NCBI GenBank assembly: GCA_009869945.1
Contig: WIXG01000063.1
Location: 1 to 64,000, forward strand
Direction: 5' to 3'
DNA: 64,000 nt
Source: Mesaphorura yosii
Lineage: Eukaryota; Arthropoda; Collembola; Poduromorpha; Tullbergiidae
Part shown: piece by piece, positions 23,001 to 38,000 of the stretch
Layout: each line of letters begins with the position of its first letter
Position numbering within the stretch: the stretch's first letter is position 1
The notes under the pieces: model-generated
The model's database searches: none
Told to the model about the DNA's origin: nothing
Seen by the model: the letters and a program-made list of their open reading frames with translations, nothing else
Program-made: the position numbers and the translations under genes

Positions 23001-26000
23001 AGTCCATGATGGTGTCAGCATGCAACGTCGTCGAGCACACGACGACATGATGTTCATTATGCGCTCTGTGTGACGAATAATTGCCGCCAAGCTTCTGCCT
23101 TTCCATCCATGTGAACGCCAGCTGCTCGAATTGAGTCGGTAGTACGATGAGAGCAGTGCAGATCATTGCAACCATAAACAACTGCGACGGCCAAATGTCT
23201 GGGACAAAATCGCCGTAGCCGACTGTTGAAAATGTGACGACCACAAAGTACGTTGCCTGGAACAGGTTGAGTCTTTTATGACCCGCACGTTGAAAATGTT
23301 GAATTCCACAGACGGACGTGAATACGAGACAGACAAGCGTCGCCGATAGGATGGTCAGTTGCTGCGACAGCGCCGACTGGCTCCGTTGCATCGCGCGGTG
23401 AAGGTCATTAAACATATGTTCTAGAGCGTACTTGGCTAGCCACAGATTTAGAAAAACTGGGATAAACATGTGGCGTAAAGGTGGATGAAATATTGTCACC
23501 AGAAATGGTACCGTCGTGGATAATTCTATGATAAACTGTCTTGATAAAATTTGTTGACAAAGATTTCCCTGCAATACACAAGAATTTGATAAGTCAAACG
23601 TTCAGGCAAGACTCACGTTTCAGAAGCGTTTAAGAAATCTTAACGTTCAGAGATTTACGGATTTATGGCGTCAAGTTTCAATCACTTCTGTAAACTGTAA
23701 ACTTTAATTTGTAACTCGAAATGCTTGAACACCAGTGACCGATTGCGTCAACAAGCAATTCAGATCGGATTAGAAAGCAATTTGACAAGCTTAAAGTGTA
23801 CTTACTTTGTATCCAAGATACGTAAGCAGAATAGTTTCTGAGAGGCTGATAATGGCTAGTATTATATGGATTATCCATGTTGCTGTCGGCTGTTTTACCC
23901 AAAATATTGCATCCCAATTTATTATCGGATTCTCTTGAAATCTTTCGTCAGTCAGGTTTAATGCTCTTAAGTAGTCCCACTTCTCCGTTGTTGGACATTG
24001 GAAACTGGAAGGAAAGAAAAAAGTAAGTTGTAATTAACCCTACAATATTTTTGACCTTCGCCATTTCAAGTCTCTCTAGGGTCATAACTAAAATAATATA
24101 ATTTTGCATAGCGTGAATTTCGAAGGCGGTTTTGAGGAATGACGGGTCATAGTTCATAAGCGCCGCGATGAAATGCACCCCATAATTTTAATCGCTGCGG
24201 GGATTAATTCCGCGTGTATTCTTCTATGCACTAGAAGAGGCTAAGCTTATTCAAGCGTCACAAAAGAACGGATTATTCAAGAAAATCAGTTTATTCACGT
24301 CTGGATAAACACCGATAAGATTATATTTGAACGCATGGTGGGTCGACTCAGTCCACTGGAATTTTTAATAATATTGCGACTGGATTGTCTTTTGTTCGTC
24401 CACCAGACACTGAAAGCATTGTGCAAGCGCGTGTTGCGGTTTACCGTCAAGGAACGCCGGCAGCAGCGGTACGCTAATAAGTGAAGAAGGCTTCACTTTT
24501 CGCTTGTGTGCCTTAATTTAGCACAATTACAAAAGAAGTTCGGAATTCTAGCACTGAAAGAAAATAAGCCACCCGGTGCTGTGTGTGCTCACGATTTTTG
24601 AATTCAAAAGGTTAAAGTTCAAACTGAAAGACTCCACTCGACTATCTGGAGTTTTCGGAGCACCGCAATTAATAATTCACTAGCCAGGATTGTGAAATTC
24701 AGCTCGTCGCTTTAAAAATAAGTCTGACAAAGAGGCATTGTCATTGTGCTTTCACAATGTCCATTGGAAACTCGACCACAAGCGAACAAAGACCACGAAT
24801 TGTTAAGAATTGATGGAAATTTAAGGGGACGTTTCCTTCGAAAACTAATTTCGTCCAACGAAGTGGCTCATTTTATAACTAATTTACATTTTAGCATTTC
24901 AAAAGACTGAGGCATGCGTGAAAGAAATTCCTGAGAGTTTGTTTTCAGAAGATACAAAGAGAAACTTGTGCTTGCACATGTAAACTTTGAGAATTTAATC
25001 AATGAAGTAAGTTCTTTTGTCTGCGCCGTGGTTTTTGAGGTACCCCAAAATTGGCATTACTTGACGGGATGGCGATGCCTTAATTCACATTCGAGTCAAC
25101 AGTCCTTGTCATTGTTCGGAGTCGTCGCCGCGCGTCACAGGCCGGTTGTAATAAGACAGGGAAGGTTCCAACTCAGCCTTTCCTGTGTTTTCACGAATCA
25201 AGGAGAGATTTTTAATTAGGAAAAGTTTGGGACGTGAACAAGACGAAGTAAAGAATCGAAAGCTGGACAGTTTGAAATCACGAGTCTGAAATTGGCGTCT
25301 CATTCTCGAGGCAACGCGTCGTAGGTCTTCGAATACACGGAATCTGACCAGGTTGAACAAATAATAGAAAAATATACGACGCAATGCCCTCAAGTTGGCT
25401 AAGTCAAGGTAAATTTAAATCGGTCGTTTTATCGCTGGATGTACATAAAATGTTCATGTATACTTGTTAATACTGTGTTCATTATGTCGATTGAATCATT
25501 GGCTTCCATCTTCCCGATTCGGAATCTTCGGACAACACGAAAAAACACAAATGGACTGACATGAAAACTGGCCATAGGAATCAACTGGAAGATGAAAGCT
25601 ACGAGTTAAAACGATACTTTCTTTGCAATAGCTCCTGGCTGGTCTTGCTTGAGAATATTCGCTCTTTAATACGGAAAGTGCGTACAAAATCTGACATGGA
25701 ATCCCCAAATGGTTTTTAGATGCGCAAAGCAATATCAGCGGCAAGGCAGAGACTTAAAATGAAATAAAATCAGACGGAAGAATCGCGAAGCAAACAGCAA
25801 ATACCTAGAGTAAAGAACAATAAAAGAAAGCTGCTATTAAGTTAACCGTGAACGAGATCTCAATGAATCGAGACGGAGGCTGGCCCATTGAAGCCAGACA
25901 TTTAGCAGCATGCGAGTGAGCTTGGCATTTAACTCGAGAGGAGAAGGAAGGATAAATGACGCTGGAACATGAAGTGGTGTAAGACAATGGGAACAAAATC

Positions 26001-29000
26001 CGTGAGTGGATTTTCCGTGCACTGAATTGTACGTGGACGTGGAACCTTCAAGATCATTTACCTATTACGTCACTGCACGGAAGGAAGGAAAGAAATATGA
26101 ACAGACTTAATACAAGAGGCAGGCAAATAGAAGGAAAGAACAAGAACAAGAAATAAACTATTCTCTAATAGGCTTTTAGACGAATTCTTGAACTAAATTC
26201 AACTTGTACTTCTTTATGCATGATGTTGGCCTGAATCGGGGATCGAAGACGAATATGCACTTATTCTTATTCTCCAGCTTGTGGCAATTAATGAGTTCAA
26301 GGCTACGAATATGAACGAATATTCTATTCTCAGGTGGTTTGTTTGTGGCGGCCGCCGCTGCTGTAATAAGTTAAACATTGAAAAGGTCATGGCTATTAAA
26401 AACGGCAGCTCATAAGTCAGTATGAATGGATGGCACGCGGAATGGGAAGCAATAAGTTGCAATAATCGCGAGTGATCATAAATAGTGCTATTACGTCTTA
26501 CTACGTTGTTTTTCCATTTTCCTTAACTCTTTTGTTTGTTGTTTGTTCGTAAGATCCAAAACAAAGCAGACACAGCTTGAGCCCGTGAACGCATAAAAAG
26601 TATAGTGAAAGTCAAAGTTATCTCCCCAATCCGCATTTCAGCCACGTCAGACGCTTTGTTCCGGTTTTCTATGCATTTAAAACATCAAAACCATGACGTG
26701 ACGTTTCGCGGTTCGCCATTCTGGCTGACATTTCCTGCTTGTGTAGATTCAAACCGAAAACTTCAATCCTCATTCAAGTGGAAATAAATGCTTTTGCCTG
26801 AATGACAAGTAAAGTGAGTAAACTCCGATACGAAAAACTCGCCCTACCTTTTTTCCTGGACGTGGTATTGTGTTTTGTAGTCACGCGCTAACGCCTGACG
26901 CTTTCTTCAATCTATTAATCCGATCGAATGGGTAACACTGCATCCACATGGCTACTGCTTTCAATAACACTTACACGGAAAACTGGTCATATTTTATTCA
27001 TGTCACTCTTCTAATCTTCTTCGGACGCAGCGGCATTATTTTGACATTTTATGCTTCAGGGCCAGTCAATCAAGAGCAGTGCGGTGCAGTGCAGTCCGCT
27101 GCGGTGCTGTCGGCTATCAACTCGTTAACTTGCTCTCAAGTCATGGCTTGCTGAGAATTACTGACTGTCTTCACATACAAACCACAAGATGAGGTATGCA
27201 GTGAGAGCATGCATTCTGTTCTGCAATGAACAGCGGCGAGAAACAAGATTACTGCCCATATCATTAGGCCATGCCGCGACTAGAAATCATCTGTCGTGAA
27301 AGCAAATGGGGCACGCCCATGCCATCCTGTATTATGTCATTGTCATTATCACAATTGCAGTCACGTCACGTCATCGTGCACTCATTTGTGAGTTATCATT
27401 CATCATTCGTACTAATAACTGTAGTCATTACACGATTGGGACCATTTCAAATAGGTTGCGGATTGGCGGTCGAGGTCGCACGAAAAGGTTATGGTCTGAC
27501 ATTTAACTTGCCTGTTTTTGTGCAAGGCTTGTTATTTAAATGTTAAATGGCAATCATATTTACGACCTGGGAATTTGTATTTTTAAGCTACACCCATTTC
27601 AATTACGATAAGCGTAAAAGTTTCAGCGAAATTTTTGTTTTATTCATTCGGGACGCATGACGACAAATACTGATCGATGGTGGATTGGGACCTGATGGTG
27701 ATTTCATGCGATACGACGACTCTTTCCGTGTGAATTGTACCAGTGAGCAGTGAAGAGTGAGCATATTTTCACATGTTTGCTTTATGCGGGTTATATTTTA
27801 TGTTATTATGGTCATTTCGTCATGCCATGTGTGATAAATGTCGCGATCACGAGACAAAAGTCGACTGCCAATTGAACTTTGGCTTACCATGTCGCATATG
27901 TTGGATCGGTATCCGTGGCCACCCGTGCAACGTAGAGGAGACAAGTCAGCAGCTTCAGGACCATACGCGCAATCCGTATTCGAAGACTCGATGTTCGATT
28001 CTTGATGAAATAGAGCTGGAGTCTTTCCTTCAGCGTGTTTTCGTTCACATAGTATTGAACACGAACTCTGCGGGCAAAGAGAACGAGAGCAAGAAAATTA
28101 GAACCTCGTCAATTCGTTTGTAAGCAAAGGTAAAGTAAAGTTCGGGTTCGCGCAGACAGAGATTGCGGTTCTTGAAAAATACAAGAAAGAAATATTGATT
28201 TGAAATCAAATTTATTAACAGCAAGACGAGCGATGGCATTAGAAATACGAGAATATGCGAATTGCTGTAATCCGATTTAATTTCTTTTAAAGGATTTTGA
28301 TTCGTTACAAGAAGATTGTATTTCCAGGTTTGAATGCTAACAATGTCGCACGTGCAAACGTTTATGCCGCGAGCGTGATCTCCCACCGATCGTATTGGGT
28401 CGTATTGTGTGCACTTTGCTGCATGCTTAAAATCGACCTTGAACTGTGCGAGCACAAGACCTTTCTATGGAAAGTTGACGCAAATCTTATGCTTTAATCC
28501 TTACTTGTGTTCAGATTACGATTAAAGTTGAGAATAGCAAACTCAATAAAATTCAACCTGAATCAGACCTGAGATTTAGTTTGCCAGACCAGAAACGTTT
28601 GTCAAAAATTGACGTTAATACAATAATCTTGTTTGGAGAAAGCAGAGAAAGCTCAAACTGCGTCTTACGCCACGGATTGCATGCATTTCTGAAGGATAAA
28701 GTGAGGGTAAAGAGCAATTTGTGCGATTTTAAACAAGATAATTCAATTTCATCTCAAATTACGCGAACTACTCGAAACGCAAATACCTTTGACGCAACTC
28801 AAAGGGAAGGTATAGGCAGAATTTTCTAGAATCCAAACAGTAAGAGGGGATTTATAGATTCAGTCATTCAGCATGGATTTAACATGTGCACGGATAATGC
28901 AACCTTGTCCCACGGGGAAATTAAAAGGACGTTTCAAGCAGTGCAGTGACGACATTAAAATAGCATTAGGAATTAATGCTATACATTCAATATCGGAATT

Positions 29001-32000
29001 GTGGGCGGGGTAGCAATACGAGCGAAGTCATATTTGAACGCAAGAACCGGCACGAATGAACGAATTTACGAATCATACTGTATTTATTATTAAAAAGCCA
29101 CTTCTTATCAACTGAACTGACAATCCCAAGCTAGTAAAACAATAGTTCAAATGTCTTAATTTAGCCTTGAAACTTCCACAGACAGCACAGGCTGGCTGTG
29201 AAGATTTCAGCTCAGGAAACACTGCAAACGCGAGGCGGATGGGAATTTAAGCAGCCCGTCCTATTCAATTAAAATTAAGTAGTCGAGCGAACAGGAAAGT
29301 GTTGGGAAGAATGAATGCGGTTGACCTGTGGCTTGGCTGAAAAGTTCAAGTGCCAGCCAAGACAATTGAATGAACGCCTGTCTGCTGCGGAGATCTTCAC
29401 TTCTTTCCTTCCCATTCAGCACAGCATAACCAAGTGTGAAAGCACTTACAAGCTGTTTATCAAATCATCCATCTTCAAGCGTCTCATACTTTCGCTGTCG
29501 AATTTACATGAGTATTATTGTCAGAATATATCAAATTTCACATTTCCACTCTGCCATGCCGTATTACATAAACGTACAAACGCCGTAAAATTGTGTTTCT
29601 TATGTATTTCTCGAGTCTCCTGCACTTTTTCGCCTTCCGTCCCGCACGAAACTATTTCTTATCCTCCGGAAAGGAATGCAAGACTTCGATCGAATTTTCC
29701 AAGTGTTTAAATTGTATTTATTACTTTAGTGCCTGCTGCTTTCGCTTGGCTTGCCGTGGACTTTTATGAGATTGGTAACATTTTCATCATTCTTCCACAA
29801 AAAATGAGATTTTTGCAAGAATGCTTGCTCTTCTCTGTGCTTAATTTTCTATATCAGGCTTTGTCTGGCTGAATAATTTCCTCTTCTCTTCTGGATTCTT
29901 TTGGACGAGAATTCTCGTTGCTTGCGCAAGTGTAATATTAGGTAATTGGTGGTCGTGGGCGAGAATGCAAGCGAGAGGAAAATTCCGCATGGGCTACATT
30001 GCGCTGAGAGTCCTGTTTGGCGTGGTAATGTTTGTCATGATTCATGGATTCATCGTCTTGCATTATGCCTTGTGCCAGAATGCCTATTCAAATGAGTAAA
30101 TTGAATCGTCTTGAAATAAATTTTCATATAATTGCTTCTGGACTCGGGCAAGGCAAGGGCAGATTTACTGGCATATGGAAGACGTCCAGATAATTCATCT
30201 TCAGCTTCTTCAGGCAGTCATGCATGTTGATCGATCACAATGCTAATATTGGTGATGGTGATGGCACAAACTTTGAAGGCTGCCGACATAATGTATTCTC
30301 AACTAGATAAAAATGTTTTTATTTCCCAATGGCCAGATTGAGCGGCTTAACCCCAAACACATTGCCAACTTCATTTGTCTGAGCTGGAAAGGTCATCTAC
30401 ATCAAAGCTGCCAACGTGCCTTATCTACGACCTCTGAACTATGGGTCTGGACTGGAGTAGAGGCTGAACTGGCTTACTCCACTTGGACACATTTTGCGTG
30501 TCGCGCGAGAAAGAAAGCTGAGAAAGCACAAACATAAACAATTCTTATCATAAAAACAAGCTGAAAAATTCAACAAACACGAAAAGCAAAACCAAAGTCG
30601 GAACTGATAATAGTGATTTCAACTTGAAATGCATAATTCATGCGTCACCAACAACAAAAGAAGACTCAGGGCTCAGGAGCTTCTCATCTTGGTGTCGTGA
30701 TCTCGGCCACTTTTTGACTCCAATGCATGCTTGGTGTTTCGTGTGCAGAATGTCATAACAAGCCGGACCTATTCAAGTGCTAGTTAGGCTGGGCCTTAAC
30801 ACATGTTAATCTCAAATCCTTGAATCCGCTATCCGCGATCGTTGGTTCATGACGCAGAATTACAGCGTCTGGCTCATATTTGACTCATGGAAGCTTATTT
30901 GAGAAAAATGTAGATCCGCAGGGAATTGGAATCAGCATAAAGCAGGAGGTGCATAAAAAGCGCAGATGTCAAATTCAATAAAGTCAGCAATTATTCAAGC
31001 TGCTTTTCTACGGATCTCATGCTTTATATTCATTCATTCCAGTCTCGGTTATCGCATTAATCTCCGCCTGGTCCCGGCCAAAGGTAAAAGATCCGGATCA
31101 ATTGAGACAAATCCCTTCTCGTTGCAGTCTGGAATGAGCCATGATCCCACACGCGGCTGATTTGGAATTTACTCAATTTACACGATTTAGCGTTAGCGTT
31201 CTAGCGAATTCTTTGCGAATTTATTGCATCTGCCAAACCTTCCGTCTTTCACTGAAAGCTATCCTACCCAATCAAGTCTTACTCTTCCGACTTACGAATG
31301 TCGAATGCCAAGTCAAATGTCAAGGGATGACAAATTGGCATGGTTGAGCTCAGTTTCAATGGCCTAGCCAATCTGCCTGCCGTGCCATATTTCTTATGGC
31401 AGCCCAAACTTTGAACCAAACAACTGAAGAGAAAGTAAGCCAATTGTCCCAACCGAATTCAGGATTTCATGCCACGCGTTTTAGTAGTGATCTTCCTCCT
31501 TCTAAGTTGATATTCTGTTTGTTTGAGATAAATACAGGCACTCGCTATAATTCCTTAGCTAACTTGCGCTCCGGTAGAAATTAATTATATTTAATGACGA
31601 TAAAAAATCTAATAATTGCTAATGTACCTTTAATTTGATTAAGATGCTTAGTGGAAATGGAAGAGAAAAATCTTCCCAACCCAAACAAGGAGTAGAAACG
31701 AACCTACAGTAGTAATAATCTAATCAAGTTCAGAGTCAAATTCTGCGGTCTCTCCGTTGTTGCATGGATGCGAAATTTAATAGAGTTATTTACTCGTCAC
31801 GAAAAGGCAACACGCCCGCATCCGAGTGTCGAGCACGTACAAGAAAAATGTGACTTTTCTATCGTGCCAGAATATTATACTCTTATCGAGTCATCAAATA
31901 AGTCACAACCACACAAGTCACAGTGACTGTGTCTCAAAATCGCATTAGGAATCCAAGTCACATCCATTTTCATGAGTTGTCTGCTCTTCATTCTTCGCAC

Positions 32001-35000
32001 TGTCCACGAAAGACGAACGCATGAAGAAATACATTCTTGAAAAATTTACAACCACGCAATCATGAGCCACGAACCAAGTCGAGCCTTCTTTTTTGTACGT
32101 TCTAGTTTGCAAGACCAAATATTCCGTGTTAAGACAAAATTTCCGCTTCCCCTAAACTAAAACTAGAGAGTGCATCGCCGTCGCATGCTGGACGTACTGG
32201 CAGTGGTTAAAATATCACTCAGTCACTGCCATTTGTTCTGCTAATAGAAAAGAAATGTTGGTTGAGTCCTGAGTGAAAGAGTGTCATAGCTTCACGGTAA
32301 GGCAATAAATAAACTTTCACAAAGCAGCAAGCTTAAAAGAATAGGCCGGCCAGTCTACTTCTCCACTGTCTTATTTGGGGTTGTGCAAATAACACGCCCA
32401 CGTGATAAAAATACATTCATAATCCCTTGCGGGATCAGCACACACGGCCGCGGCACGACACACCGCACCGCGAGGAAGTAATGAGGAAGTTGTTCATAGG
32501 TCATACGAGAAAGCTTCTGCGATTCTGCTCTGCTCTGTTCCATGATTCAGCTCCTCAGGGATCGTTTAGGGTTCATTGCATTTTATTTCGCGTACGATTT
32601 ATGAATACAAAATGCAACAACGACACAGACGGAGATGAAATCTTGACTCCTTGACTATTTTCTACCATGTCGTGGTGTAATGAATTCAGTGCCTTTCACT
32701 GTGAATTGCCTTGCTTTCTTTATGAGAGATCATTTTTTTTGTGGAGAATAGCGCTTTACTGATTCGTTGAATCTTCATTATTATTCCTTTTCGAATGTTT
32801 TGCTGTCTCTTTTAATTGCTGCACATAAACTTGGACGACTTGGTTGTAAATAATGCGTCCATCAGTATTCTGTCGTGTTCTATGACGTAATTGTATTTAC
32901 ACAGCACATATAAAACTGAGTTGTACAGATGTACAAACAGACATCAAGTGCATTATATGAAGGGGGTAGGATGAGGATACGAAACAACGACGGAAAGTGC
33001 TTAATGGTTCACTTCATTTATAGAAAGCCTTTACGAGTGAGGCCAGAATATTAAGGCCTCGCTATACGCTCGATGCGTGCGTGACAGGATCGCTTAGGTT
33101 AAGTTACAGCAGTAAACGAAAAGTAATAATTTAAATAATAAAACTTCACATCAATGAACTCTGAGCATGCTTTAGTATTATCCACCATAAGCGGAATTCA
33201 TTAATAAAATTTTAACAACGCCTTAACGTTACGTTGTAAATAATTCAGTGATGGCATGCAAGTACGCCCCGAACGAGCACACACTTTCGACCCATGCATG
33301 CAGCTTTATGTTTTAGTGATAAGAGGATTCTTGCATTTTTAACGGCCTGCAGGTATTGTGCGAAAGAAGGACAGTAAACAGCATTGGTGGCTGTTACAGC
33401 AGTCATTAGATTTGAATCGTGCAGTTGACGCTGATGCATTCTGGCTGGATTTCAAAATTTGTGCTCCATAGCATGGCTCCGGCTCCAGAATATGAACGAC
33501 TCGAAAGCGTTTCAGAATCGTTAGAATGACTACTAATGTTGTGATGTGTTGCAATATGATGCATGATAAAATGACGCTGAATCATTTGTAAGAACTGACA
33601 TTTTCGACGCCCTAAAGTGTTATTCTACGGATCGAAATCTAGATTAATAGCACGAATCTCATTCTACGTACTAAAAGTATGAAGACTTTAATTTTTGCAT
33701 AATTAAGTTGTGACACACTAATTCCGATAAGTCATTTTGCGTGTTTCCTGATTTCCTGTCCTGCGGTATTCCAATACGCTTTGGAATTTAGGGCAACTCA
33801 ACGCGGAAATGTTTTCAGCACTTCATACTACTTTCAGAATAGTATCTAAGTATATGTACTAATATTAAGTGAACATCGGCAATATATTTCAATAACAGTA
33901 ATGTGTTTCCAAAATTACTGCGTGTTAGGCGGGAAATTACCGCAATTTATTTGTAATCTTGTTAAAAGCGAAATGCAGCATTTACCACATTTCGCTTTGG
34001 CTTTGCGATCGGCGCACACAAAAATTGGCACATTGCATATTGCACATTGCGCAATTCAGCTTATTTAACGTGTGCCTCACCACAGCGGCAGCATCACGGG
34101 AAATGTATTGAATTGCTGTAACGTGTTTGTATTTGCAATTTGCAACAATGTGCGAAAATCCTGAAGGAAGGAAACCAAAGCCAAGAGAATGTGGCTGGCT
34201 TCATCGCGCCACGTGATGGTTTCGACTTTCCTTGGCCTTGTAATGGAAAAGTAATGGGCTTGTTTTTAGTCTGTCAATCCGTGCACGCTCTCCGCTCTCA
34301 AACCAAACCACACTCGCTGTGATGGTATTTTGTACTAGGCAGACTCAACGTTGTACATACTTGCGGTTGTACTCGTGGTGGTGTTGATGTGGCAAATTAT
34401 CAAGGGAAAACTTGATTATATTGCATTTCTCATTCTCCGTCCGTCTTTATTTTCCCCCAGCACGTTTCATCGTCACGTTCACACACATGTTCCTGCAGTA
34501 TCTGCGGTAGAATTCGCCGAATAATATCCTTCATGCAATTACTCGCGAGCATCTCTCAGTATATCGCTGTCGAAGTCGAATGTGTTGGTTTCTCTTCTTC
34601 AGCTTTCACTTAACTTCGCCGGCATTTTCATCAGCCTCATTCGCGTCGCATTTCTCTTTGTTGCTAATGAACATCGAAATTTTGCCAGATTTGCCACTGA
34701 GCCACATTCTTAGTTATAACTCGTTACTTTTCTGTCGAACCGAGAAAAATGTGTCAAATTGCATGCCATGGTTTGGCTTGGGCGAGTTGGCTTCTGACAT
34801 TCATTTTCCTCTTGCCTTGGCTTGCCCGGAAAGAGATCCAGGCTATTCCCTATTCTTTCGCTGTAACTGCTGCTACTGCCGTTATTATTCTTGGAAAGTT
34901 ATTAAGATCTACAATGCAATTTGGTATTGCTTCGTGTGCATGCCCTGACTGGGATATGCTACTGGAATTACTGGATGCCTTGCTGTTATTATTTCCTAGC

Positions 35001-38000
35001 ATATTGTCTCAAATTCATTCTCGCAGTGGCAATCTCATCACATCACCATACCATGACCATACAGACTCCTGCTGAGATTAAAAAATCCATGCTACACTGC
35101 GAGACTATATACCCCGGTAGTGTAAGTGGGACTGGGTTGACTGTTTTTCTTTCTCTCGCGCGAACGCGAATAGCGAATGTGCTAATAGTCCCGCACGGCT
35201 TTCACTCAACGACTAACGCGTAGCGGCAACATATTTCTTGGACTAATCTCATCTAAACTTTGTTTTGTCAGTGCAACCCAAGCCAGAACGTCGACGTATT
35301 GCTGTGTTGTGTGTCTTCAGTCCCTGAAAGCTAAAGCCACTCACAGCGCGAGACGGCGACTGAGGCGCAATGACTTCATTAGTCGTCCAGCGAATGGAAA
35401 ATGCAATCTTAGATTCTTAATACTTGCCAGCTTAACAGCGTTAACAATAGCCTAAGTTCTTAGTCCCATAGCCTACTTCACACGTCTTGGTTGGATCAAG
35501 TTTCCACTAATGGTTTCCACACTTCCACGTGTTTCAGGCTAAACTAGTACTCTCTAATTAGTTCTTTATGCAAATAATTTTTTTTGCTATTCGCTTTGAC
35601 TGCCTTCGCATATCCACGCTACGGAGTATCGACTCAAGGGCAATTTCGCCATTTTAATTGAGATACTTCCAGAAATTTGCATTTTTACGTGTTTCCAGGG
35701 TGTGAAAAAATCAGATAATTATCGGATAGTTATCAATGATAATTATCAATCGATAATTATCCGACTAGCCCTTAACATTAGGGGGTCGGATAATTATCGG
35801 ATAATTATCAATGATAATTATCAGCGCACCCTGCGTGTTTCTGATGACCATCGATTGAGTCCATCTGACTCTGCACAGTTCGGCGTAAATACAAAAGCAA
35901 AATTTTGGAAATATGAAGCCGTGAAGCTTGAAGCTATACGTTGACTCGACCTGACTTTGCTTACAAATCAATTGAGCACGTTTTGTAAAGCAACGATATT
36001 TTTAATAGCCTTCTCTTCCTTTGCCCGTGCCCGCCTCAAAGCAAAGACAACAAACCCAAACCAAACCGAATATTTGCTAAAGTCATGATCCTAATAAACC
36101 TCCAGCAGTTTCAGTTGGCATTTGCGGTTTGGCGGGGACGGAGAAATCAATATCCAGTCTATTATTTGGTATTTATTTTAATGATTTTCTGGAGTGATGG
36201 AATACCAGCTGAGTTGTGGCCGTCTGTACTCCGCACAACCGAAGGTGGTTGTGATGATGGCCGCCGGCCGTCGCCGATGAATTGCGTCAGTATGTCGGTC
36301 TGCCAGCCGTGCAAGTGGGTTTGCTATCCTATTCCCGAAACCAATGAAATGCTGAAATGCACAATCCTACCTGTCAATTGAAGCCATGCCATAATCAAAC
36401 CATAGCCACTTATGGATTGACAATTACAGGTATATTGTCGCAATAATTATAGTATGAATTCTTACACTGCCGTGCCATTCTACTGTAGTGATGTACATAA
36501 TGTGGGAAAATACGAAATGGGTCAGAAATGTGTAGGAGTTGACAATTTTTCTACTCGATTAAACTTTCTCTGGTCGGCTCTGGTCAGTGAAAAGTGAAGA
36601 CGGAAAACTGCACTGCAGGTATCGAAAGCAATGTCCTGTGCGTCGGCGTCACCGGTGACATCAAATACAAGAAAAAACACTACGTGAAAACTTTCCGGCT
36701 CGTTTAATTCTGACTGCGACCTGAATTCATTGAACAGGAGCGAAGGCAGGGTAGGCAATTCCCCGAACTTCGAACCGCGATTCAATAAATAATTTTAATT
36801 AATGAATGTAATCCGATTCTCACGCCATGCATGCATGGTATGACCAAACCATGCCATTAATGCAATGCATTAATTACGCAGTGATAGGTGTTTGCGTGCA
36901 GTGTGCATGACATTTTCACTGCGCCAATTAACCAATTAATTAGTAGCAACAAGGAAAATGAAGGTGGCATGCATGCCCAATAAAACCCAGTCACTGTCTC
37001 GGTCGCTGTCATCGAACGACGATGCGATAATGCGGATGCAATGAAATTCGCCATTCGCGACGATTCGCGCAAGGCACAAGGTCGCATGCGTGCTTGGAGA
37101 CAGTTCACAAAAACTTATTAACTTCATTACACGTCAATTTCAATTATAAGAGCCATGAGCCGTGTGCTCGGGTAGGGACGATCGGTGCGGCTCGGGAAAT
37201 GACATAATAAGAACAGTCACGTAATGTGGCCTATCTACACGTACACGCAAAACTTTTGGTTATTAGAATTGTTGCATGTTGTTCGCAATTCCCAGTGAAA
37301 GCAGGGTGCAGGGACAGTACAAGGGAGAAATTCACGTGCAACCAAGTACGATGAGCGAAACTTGTTTTGCAATATGTCTCATTATTTACTGGCCGTCTCG
37401 CCTCCTGTCCATCGTCCGTGTCGTCGTTTCAGTTCTATGTGCGAGTGCAACCGAGCAGTGCAGCAAATAATGGCTTCACCTTTTCTTATTGTTACGTAAT
37501 GATGTAATGAATGATTCATGCTATGCATGGGCATGTCAGATCATAAAGTGGATGGGTGTATCTATTCATTGTACAAATGAATGCTACGAGTAAATGATAC
37601 TTGATAAAGTAATTGTCATTATTCTATTCAATCGGCGACGACCGTCCAATCGTTCTCATTTCAAGTAGCTCGATTCTTGCTTCGACGAATTCGACCACAG
37701 GCAATGAAAGTAATTTCAGTGAGGCAAACCATACTCGCAATACCTTTGCTTTGCTGATGAACGAATTAATATTGAATTGTGATCACAATGCGATGCGGAG
37801 AAAGCATACCGGAGTTGATATAAAATCGTGACAAAGTAGGATTATGTGGAAAATTTCTAGGAAATGACGTGTGTGAAGTGCCACACGCTTTCTTTGGAAG
37901 GAAATGTCAGCAACAGGGCGATTCAAATGACAGTAATAATTGCGCAGTAGAAATGACATCCCTCACTTTCGCCTTAGGTTTCAGTAACCTTAAGAACTGT

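Noticed and set aside
25109-25393. Minus-strand ORF containing KLFLIKN, like the KLFFIKN start block of SLO2
   Set aside because: The surrounding residues do not match the block, no in-phase splice sites frame it, and the genuine exon ([18 protein letters not shown]) is at 27888-28067.
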